Assembly: GCA_945877525.1 (NCBI GenBank)
Contig: CAMDVP010000027.1
Location: 1-18,579, forward strand
Length of the DNA: 18,579 bases
Origin: an uncultured Clostridia bacterium
GTDB lineage: Bacteria; Bacillota; Clostridia; Christensenellales; Aristaeellaceae
Direction: 5' to 3'
Both the position numbers and the translations under genes were made by a program. Below the pieces are notes generated by a model. The model did no database searches. It had not been told where the DNA came from and was given only the letters and a program-made list of their open reading frames with translations. This document shows, piece by piece, positions 13,145 through 18,579 of the stretch (positions are counted from its first letter, which is position 1; each line of letters begins with the position of its first letter).

Positions 13145-14698
13145 ATGAAAAGCAAGCGATTGACACAGTTGATTCTTCTCATGCTCTGCTGCGGCGTTGC
13201 AGGCGCAGCAAAGGGCTCAGAGGTCAGGGTTATTCCCATTTCGCTGGAAAACGCCTCTGTCAACAACGGCGGTGTGTTCGAGGGCTGGGGAACAAGCCTG
13301 TGCTGGTGGGCCAACCGACTGGGCTATTCGGATACACTTGCCCAGCAGGCTGCCGATCTGTTCTATGGCGACGACGGACTCCGGCTCAACATTATGCGCT
13401 ATAACATTGGCGGCGGGGATGATCCGGCGCATAACCATATCACCCGCACAGACTCCGCCGTGCCCGGCTGGATGCGGTGGGACGATGCGCAGCAGCGCTT
13501 TGTGTACGACTACACCGCCGACCATAACCAGCTCAATGTGATGCTGCGGGCCGTGAAGGCCTCGGGCGACGATGCCTTAGTGGAGGTTTTCTCTAACTCT
13601 CCGCCCTACTTCATGACCGTCAGCGGCTGCTCCTCCGGTGGACAAGACCCTGACAGCAACAACCTCCGCGAGGATTGCTATGCCGAATTTGCCGAATATC
13701 TTGTTCATGTGACCGACTATATCCAGCGCGAGCTTGGGGTGACCGTTACCAGCCTTTCCCCCATGAATGAGCCTAACACCAACTATTGGCGTTATTTCAG
13801 CGAGAAGCAGGAGGGCTGCCACTTCGACGCAGGCAAGGCGCAGTCGCGCATCATTGAGGAGGTGGCCGATGCGCTCAAGCGCTACGGCATTTCCAACGTC
13901 ATTATCTCCGCCAGTGACGAAACCAGCCCCGACAAGCAGCTTCAGGCCTGGTACGCCTATTCCGGACAGGCCAGAGCCGCCATCGGCCGTTTGAACACCC
14001 ACAGCTACGGTATGGAGGGAATTGACAAGCTGGGCAGCCTTGCCCGGGAGCAGAACCTCCATCTGTGGATGAGCGAGGTTGACGGCTCTGACACAGCGGG
14101 TGAAAATGCCGGTGAGATGGGGGCCGCGCTATGGTTTGGCCAGAAGATCATCTCCGACCTGAATGCCCTTTCCCCTTCCGCATGGGTCATGTGGCAGGCC
14201 ATTGACAACCACATTTCCGCCGAGGGCTATCACGGAAACCGCGACTACGGCATGGTGGATGTTAACCATGGCTTCTGGGGAGTGGCCGTTGCCGATCATG
14301 ACCGCCAGGAAATCGTGCTGACGCAGAAATACTACGGCATGGGCCAGTTTACCCGCTATATCCGGCCCGGCAGCACGCTCGTCCACTGCGGCAGCGACGC
14401 CCTCGCCGCCTACGACCCCGCCAGGAAAGAGCTGGTCATCGTAGCGCTGAACACCTCTGCCAGAGAACGGGAAACCACCTTCGATCTTTCGTCGTTTGAA
14501 ACGGTGGACGCCGTCGCCCGGGTCATCCGCACCAGCGGCAGCATGGCCGAGGGCGAGCACTGGGCCAGCCTTGCCGATATACCGCTCACCGGCAAGGCCC
14601 TCTCCGCTCCGCTCAAGGGCAACTCCATCACCACCTTCATCATCAGCGGCGTAGAATCAATGCCGCGGAGCGCTTCCCTTGCGCAGGGCCAGGACTAA
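13145..14698 (+). CDS. Secreted GH30 family glycoside hydrolase
   Basis: A 517-residue extracellular enzyme of glycoside hydrolase family 30 (clan A), a retaining hydrolase. A Sec signal peptide is visible: K-S-K-R, a hydrophobic core L-I-L-L-M-L-C-C-G-V, and cleavage probably near A-G-A-A at 19-22. The mature part begins with the family motif F-E-G-W-G-T-S-L-C-W-W-A (45-56). Catalytic residues are Glu209 in S-P-M-N-E-P-N (acid/base) and Glu311 in L-W-M-S-E-V-D-G (nucleophile). The last about 110 residues form the usual GH30 side beta-domain. The G-W-G-T-S-L-x-W-W-A signature is shared with endo-beta-1,6-galactanase-like members, so a galactan or similar branched glycan is the best guess; substrate is not proven. 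Ribosome binding site: a G/A-rich run with GGCGG 9 nt upstream. Confidence 0.92.
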   Translation: MKSKRLTQLILLMLCCGVAGAAKGSEVRVIPISLENASVNNGGVFEGWGTSLCWWANRLGYSDTLAQQAADLFYGDDGLRLNIMRYNIGGGDDPAHNHITRTDSAVPGWMRWDDAQQRFVYDYTADHNQLNVMLRAVKASGDDALVEVFSNSPPYFMTVSGCSSGGQDPDSNNLREDCYAEFAEYLVHVTDYIQRELGVTVTSLSPMNEPNTNYWRYFSEKQEGCHFDAGKAQSRIIEEVADALKRYGISNVIISASDETSPDKQLQAWYAYSGQARAAIGRLNTHSYGMEGIDKLGSLAREQNLHLWMSEVDGSDTAGENAGEMGAALWFGQKIISDLNALSPSAWVMWQAIDNHISAEGYHGNRDYGMVDVNHGFWGVAVADHDRQEIVLTQKYYGMGQFTRYIRPGSTLVHCGSDALAAYDPARKELVIVALNTSARERETTFDLSSFETVDAVARVIRTSGSMAEGEHWASLADIPLTGKALSAPLKGNSITTFIISGVESMPRSASLAQGQD

Positions 14699-14826
14699 GC
14701 CGTGAACATTGTCCATGCAAAATTGCAGGATCATTGTCCGGCAGATCATGTGCGCCATCAAGCTCTGCCGGGCAGAGTATCAGCTTCCATGAAGCCATTG
14801 CTGTAAAAAGAATCACCATAAGCAAA
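14699..14826. other. Intergenic bases after GH30 with a hairpin
   Basis: CCGGCAGA (14738-14745) and TCTGCCGG (14764-14771) form an 8-bp stem with an 18-nt loop, and CTCTGCC-G-GGCAGAG (14763-14777) can fold alternatively. Neither is followed by T. This may act as a weak end for the GH30 transcript. Nothing else is seen. Confidence 0.4.
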
Positions 14827-14874
14827 AGACTCATACGCGCGGGGGGGCTTTGAGCTTCCCCGGCGTATGAGTCT
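14827..14874 (-). terminator. Long hairpin terminator of the surface protein gene
   Basis: A perfect 12-bp stem (AGACTCATACGC 14827-14838, GCGTATGAGTCT 14863-14874) with an inner GGGG/CCCC extension lies 38 nt past the surface protein's stop. On the minus strand it is followed by a short T run (TCTTTTGC). On the plus strand ATTCATT follows, so it mainly serves the minus gene, and perhaps both. Confidence 0.75.
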
Positions 14875-14912
14875 ATTCATTAGGCGTTTTGTCAGGCCGC
14901 CTGCCGGCTTTG

Positions 14913-17900
14913 TTATCGGCTGCTCCTCCTGCGGTACGCGATGACCAGCACGCCCATGGATGAGAGAGCCAGCAGGAGCCACATCGTCAGCTGCGATCTG
15001 TCGCCGGTCTGCGGCAATACGATGAGTTCAGCGGAGTCGGAGGCAACGCTGTCCCCGTACTGGTCAGTCACCACGCAGCGCACAGTCAGACCGTTTTGCT
15101 CGCTTGTAACTGATTCGACGCGATAGGTGTCCTGATCCGCGCCCGGAATATCTGTCCATTGATCTGTCCGGGTCATGCGCTGCCACTGGTAGCGGTAGGG
15201 AGCTTCGCCGCCACCGGCCGTCACGGAGAACGCGGCGTCCATGCCTTCCGACACGGAGATGCTTTCGGGCTGCCCGGCAATGAACAGCCGCACAGTGGGC
15301 GGCAGAATCGTCAGCGTTGCGGGATCGGAGGTAACGCTGTCTCCCAGCTGATCCGCAACCACGCAGCGCACGGTCATGCCGTTTTGCTCACGCGTAGTGG
15401 AGGGGATGCGGTAGGTATCCTGTACAGCGCCCGGGATGTCCATCCATTGGTTCTCTCCGATCATGCGCTGCCACTGATAGCGATAGGGCTTCACGCCGCC
15501 GCTGACTGCCACGGAGAACGCGGCATCCTGCCCCTTTTGCAAGGAAATGCTTTCGGGCTGCCTGACAATAATCAGCTGCTCGGTCAGCATTGCGGGATCG
15601 GAAATCACGCTGTCCCCGAACTGATCCGTGACCACGCAGCGCACAGTCAGGCCGTTTTGCTCGTTCGCGACCGATTCGATACGATAGACGTCCTGGTTCG
15701 CGCCCGGGATGTCCGTCCATTGATTCGCCCCGGTCATGCGCTGCCACTGGTAGCGGTAGGGCTTCTCGCCGCCGCCGGCCGTCACAGAGAACACGGCCTC
15801 CTGCCCCTCGGTCGTATGCACATCCTCGGGCTGCTCGGCAATGTACAGCACTATGCTCAGCATCAGCCGCACATGGTTGTCCGAATCCGCGAATTCCTCA
15901 TACTGCGCGCCATTCAGGCCGCTCACATGCAGCTCCAGCTCCGGCAGATTCCTTCCCTTTGTCAGCGTCGTCAGCGGGATGTCCATGGAATAGCCGAAAT
16001 CATCCCCCATGGGATTGCGGAACGTATGGCTGAACAGGCTTTCGCCCCGATACGAGGTCGTCAGAACCGGCGTAACGGCCGATTCGGTATTGCCGCTCAG
16101 GTTCCGGATGGTGACATGCACATAGTCCGCGCCGCCGCGCCTGACAAGCTGCGCGCTCAGCGACAGGTCGTGCACATCGGTATTCAACGTCTGAACGCCC
16201 GTGTCGGGCAGGGTGCGCATCGGAATGGATGCGTCACTTGCGCCCGTCAGCGTCAGGATGCCATTCTCTGTCACTCCGTTCAGCGCAGGCTTGCCCTCCA
16301 CGCTGTCGATGGCCGCGGTAAGCGACTTGCCGCCCGCCCAGTCTGCCGGAACCAGCAGCCTGGCGGTGTAGCTGTGGGTGTCGCCCGGCATCAGCATGTC
16401 GGTCTGCACCTTCCTGGCCGCCGCACTCCTGCCGGCCTGCGTCTGGACGATGTTCCAGCTGTCATGGTTCAGCGGATCGTATATGCTGCTGATCCGGCTC
16501 ACGGATTGCGCGCCGCTGATGGTCCTTGTGCCCATGGTACTGCTGTTGTTATCCGGGTTGATGCAGTCGATGTGAAGGGTCTGAAGCTCCTGGTTGCCGT
16601 TGTAGAGCTTCACATTGAAGCCGGACAGCGGAACATTGCCGGTATTCTTGACCGAGAACACAATCTCGGCATAGTCTCCGGCGCGGACGCTGGGATTGGT
16701 GGGCGCAGCGGACGTCAGCTCCGCCGCGCTGACCAGCGTGTAGGTAAACCGAGAGAGCGACTGCCGCACACGGGAGCCCCCGCTTCTTTCCATAGCCACC
16801 GAATAGTAGCCGGTTCCGCCGTCCAGCAGCGTGACGCTGTTGGGGCGCTCCGAAAGCTCCACCAGGCTGAAGGGGCCGCTGACCGTATCCGTGCCGGGGT
16901 CATAGCGCACGCACCGCACCAGATTCTCCGCGGCGATTCCCTGTCCGGCGGCATCCGCCGGGGCCGAGCATTCCGTCCAGTACAGATACACACCCGGGCC
17001 GAATCGGGCAATGTCAAAGCTGTCCGCGATGATCTCCACGTCGTAATCCGTGATCACCGGCCCCGCGGCACTGTCTATCCAGCTTTTGAGGCGCTGGGTA
17101 TATTTGCCCTCCTCCAGCTCCACCCGCTCCAGGTAGAACAGCCTGTCCGTGGCAGAGTAAGTATTCGTCTGAGCATATACGCGGAAGTTGGTGATATCCC
17201 CCGTTGCCAGCAGCGTACGCTGGCCATAGGAAATGCGGGAAAGCTCGCAGAACCCGGCGTCGTCCTTTCTGCTCAGCGAATAGATGCTTACCATTTCTTC
17301 CGGCCGCTGCCCTGCTGCGTCGGACAGGCCCACATGGTAGCGGGCAATGCTGTTTTCGTCGCTGAAGGATGCGGGGTCGAGCTCCACAAGCCCATCCAGA
17401 CCCGTTTTCTTGTTGTAGATCATCTGGCCATAGATCGCATTTTGGCTGCTGCCTGAGCAGGTGCTGACAATACGGACGGATTCCTCGCTGTCGCCCGTCG
17501 CCGTCAGACAGACCTCCGGCATGACGGCGTAATCGTCCTGCTCAAACACCTTCGTGTGCTCCCGATAGAATACGATGTCCAAACCCTTCGTGCTGTTCTG
17601 CTTCATCACCACAGTCGTCAGGATGGACTGGTCAGGTGCTTGAACCGACGTGCCGGAGCCGGTGCTGGAGAACTGACCGCTGAGGATCGTCAGCGCGCAA
17701 AAGCTGCTCCCCTGATTATCCGCCTCACGGCTGACCTCCACCGCAAAGTCATAGTCCGCATACTGCCCGCGAACGTGTGTGCTATTAGACAGCCAATTGA
17801 TCCCCCCATGTATGCTCATGTTATTCAGGTTTTGAAACCACACCCGCGCCTGGACCTTATTATAATTCGTAGCCATTTCGGGCTGTATCCAGAACAGATA

Positions 17901-18579
17901 GGTATCGCCGCCAATCACCACATACTGAAAATTGCCGGTCGCACTGTCCAGAGAACGGAGCAGCTGCTCTGTTTCATACGGCTCCACGCCGCTTGTGCCA
18001 TAGTTTGAGGTGCTGCTCGACTCAAACGGCGGCTTAAGATCTTCATTGCTGAAGTGCAGGTACGCCTCCGCCATCGGTACACCCGGCACCGTGCCCGAGC
18101 TGTGGGGAAGGTCAAGCTTCCCCTCCCAGGCGACGCTCTTCCACCTGGTGAACAGCTTTCGCACGGTGGCGTTCATGCCCATGTCGAGCGCCGCACTCGC
18201 GCTCCCCCGTGCGAAATCCGCTGTGGGGGCAAGGCTGCCATAGCCGCTGACGTCGACGGTCACATCATCCCTGACGCCCATGCCGGAGGTGGCGCGCATG
18301 TTCATTTGGAAGGAAACGCTGCTGCCGCTGCCGTAGCCGGTCTTCGGGGCCCCGACAACCTCAGGCAAGCTACCGGTCATATCCAGCTGCACATCCAAGG
18401 TAACGTCCATGCCGAAGCCGGTGCCCATGTCCACGGTCATCCCCGCGTAGAAGGGCGCGAGGCCGATGGAGAAGGTCTGCGAAAGATCCGTATGGAAAGC
18501 CATGGCGGCGCCTGCCGTGCCGCTCAATTCCAGGGTGCGGTCCTTGGCGTCATACTGGCCCTGCAGCGCCGCAAAGGGC
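14913..18579 (-). CDS. LPXTG-anchored surface protein with three Ig-like domains (5' end outside window)
   Basis: At least 1,221 residues; the frame stays open to the window edge, so the true start and any signal peptide are missing. The C-terminus has a sortase signal: LPQTG (codons at 15003-15017), a hydrophobic segment M-W-L-L-L-A-L-S-S-M-G-V-L-V-I-A-Y, and the basic tail R-R-R-S-S-R, so the protein is covalently attached to peptidoglycan. Before it are three tandem Ig-like domains of 90-95 residues, each with Y-R-Y-Q-W-Q-R-M and V-R-C-V-V. Further toward the N-terminus are CARDB-like regions (E-I-V-F-S-V-K-N-T-G-N-V-P-L-S-G, and another near L-P-E-L-E-L-H-V-S-G) and a long beta-rich part with Y-L-F-W and Y-L-Y-W strands that may be a propeller. 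Probable adhesion or matrix role; no enzyme motif is seen. Confidence 0.85.
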   Translation of the reverse strand, partial: PFAALQGQYDAKDRTLELSGTAGAAMAFHTDLSQTFSIGLAPFYAGMTVDMGTGFGMDVTLDVQLDMTGSLPEVVGAPKTGYGSGSSVSFQMNMRATSGMGVRDDVTVDVSGYGSLAPTADFARGSASAALDMGMNATVRKLFTRWKSVAWEGKLDLPHSSGTVPGVPMAEAYLHFSNEDLKPPFESSSTSNYGTSGVEPYETEQLLRSLDSATGNFQYVVIGGDTYLFWIQPEMATNYNKVQARVWFQNLNNMSIHGGINWLSNSTHVRGQYADYDFAVEVSREADNQGSSFCALTILSGQFSSTGSGTSVQAPDQSILTTVVMKQNSTKGLDIVFYREHTKVFEQDDYAVMPEVCLTATGDSEESVRIVSTCSGSSQNAIYGQMIYNKKTGLDGLVELDPASFSDENSIARYHVGLSDAAGQRPEEMVSIYSLSRKDDAGFCELSRISYGQRTLLATGDITNFRVYAQTNTYSATDRLFYLERVELEEGKYTQRLKSWIDSAAGPVITDYDVEIIADSFDIARFGPGVYLYWTECSAPADAAGQGIAAENLVRCVRYDPGTDTVSGPFSLVELSERPNSVTLLDGGTGYYSVAMERSGGSRVRQSLSRFTYTLVSAAELTSAAPTNPSVRAGDYAEIVFSVKNTGNVPLSGFNVKLYNGNQELQTLHIDCINPDNNSSTMGTRTISGAQSVSRISSIYDPLNHDSWNIVQTQAGRSAAARKVQTDMLMPGDTHSYTARLLVPADWAGGKSLTAAIDSVEGKPALNGVTENGILTLTGASDASIPMRTLPDTGVQTLNTDVHDLSLSAQLVRRGGADYVHVTIRNLSGNTESAVTPVLTTSYRGESLFSHTFRNPMGDDFGYSMDIPLTTLTKGRNLPELELHVSGLNGAQYEEFADSDNHVRLMLSIVLYIAEQPEDVHTTEGQEAVFSVTAGGGEKPYRYQWQRMTGANQWTDIPGANQDVYRIESVANEQNGLTVRCVVTDQFGDSVISDPAMLTEQLIIVRQPESISLQKGQDAAFSVAVSGGVKPYRYQWQRMIGENQWMDIPGAVQDTYRIPSTTREQNGMTVRCVVADQLGDSVTSDPATLTILPPTVRLFIAGQPESISVSEGMDAAFSVTAGGGEAPYRYQWQRMTRTDQWTDIPGADQDTYRVESVTSEQNGLTVRCVVTDQYGDSVASDSAELIVLPQTGDRSQLTMWLLLALSSMGVLVIAYRRRSSR
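15018..15848 (-). repeat. Three tandem Ig-domain coding repeats
   Basis: Three units, 15573-15848, 15288-15572 and 15018-15287, of 276, 285 and 270 bp, each encode one Ig-like domain. They keep long near-identical nucleotide blocks, for example those for Y-R-Y-Q-W-Q-R-M and T-V-R-C-V-V. This closeness suggests recent duplication or gene conversion, and copy number may vary between strains. The middle unit has a longer linker (T-I-L-P-P-T-V-R) and is the most divergent. Confidence 0.85.

Noticed and set aside
2572..14874. Scattered inverted repeats as a possible CRISPR array or transposon ends
   Set aside because: The arms differ in sequence, spacing is irregular, and there are no cas genes, transposases or target-site duplications.
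15159..17456. A 765-codon plus-strand open frame opposite the surface protein gene
   Set aside because: It is antisense to a protein with clear Ig repeats and an LPQTG anchor; its His/Arg/Gly-rich composition is typical of the mirror frame in GC-rich DNA.

Overview
The window is GC-rich, densely coded bacterial DNA. Strong AAGGAGG-type ribosome binding sites, GTG and TTG starts, an LPXTG sortase-anchored protein and an Rrf2-NifS-NifU iron-sulfur operon point to a Gram-positive Firmicute. Several proteins (the HD protein, the DUF1015 protein, and a large one-TM anti-sigma protein paired with an ECF sigma factor) resemble those of anaerobic gut Clostridia, possibly Christensenellales-like lineages. 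That placement is inference from family resemblance. There is no phage, transposon, CRISPR, rRNA or tRNA signature.

Layout. Bases 1-377 hold no intact gene, only a possible decayed coding remnant. A small DUF378 membrane protein (378-605, minus) diverges from a two-gene unit, DUF1015 (688-1956) and NUDIX hydrolase (1969-2478). These converge on two minus-strand family-2 glycosyltransferases (2621-3556 and 3553-4323) joined by a GTGA stop/start overlap. The glycosyltransferases diverge from a plus-strand run: GntR/UTRA regulator (4453-5172), NYN nuclease-like protein with two LOTUS/OST-HTH domains (5206-6201), HD-domain phosphohydrolase (6223-6810) and a one-TM protein (6874-7413). That run ends at a clear terminator (7424-7452). 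The divergent intergenic region carries a perfect 11-bp inverted repeat whose two arms each contain an outward-facing extended -10 box, so one operator could control both units.

A 327-bp non-coding stretch (7453-7779) contains a foldable, repeat-like element, a strong promoter and a leader hairpin. It leads into the iron-sulfur operon of Rrf2/IscR-type regulator, cysteine desulfurase and IscU/NifU scaffold (7780-9834), closed by a terminator. On the minus strand an ECF sigma factor (11875-12357, TTG start) overlaps by 29 bp a large one-TM protein with a big extracytoplasmic part (10038-11903), a probable sigma/anti-sigma sensory pair. Two plus-strand genes follow, each with a good promoter: a small Cys-rich protein (12606-12842) and a secreted GH30 glycoside hydrolase (13145-14698). 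The end of the window is filled by the C-terminal 1,200 or so residues of a minus-strand surface protein with three tandem Ig-like domains and an LPQTG anchor (14913 to beyond 18579).

The least ordinary content is the NYN-LOTUS-LOTUS protein in a GntR-headed operon with an HD protein, the symmetric divergent promoter/operator in front of it, and the unexplained structured intergenic sequence before the iron-sulfur operon. No complete new defence or mobile system is evident.
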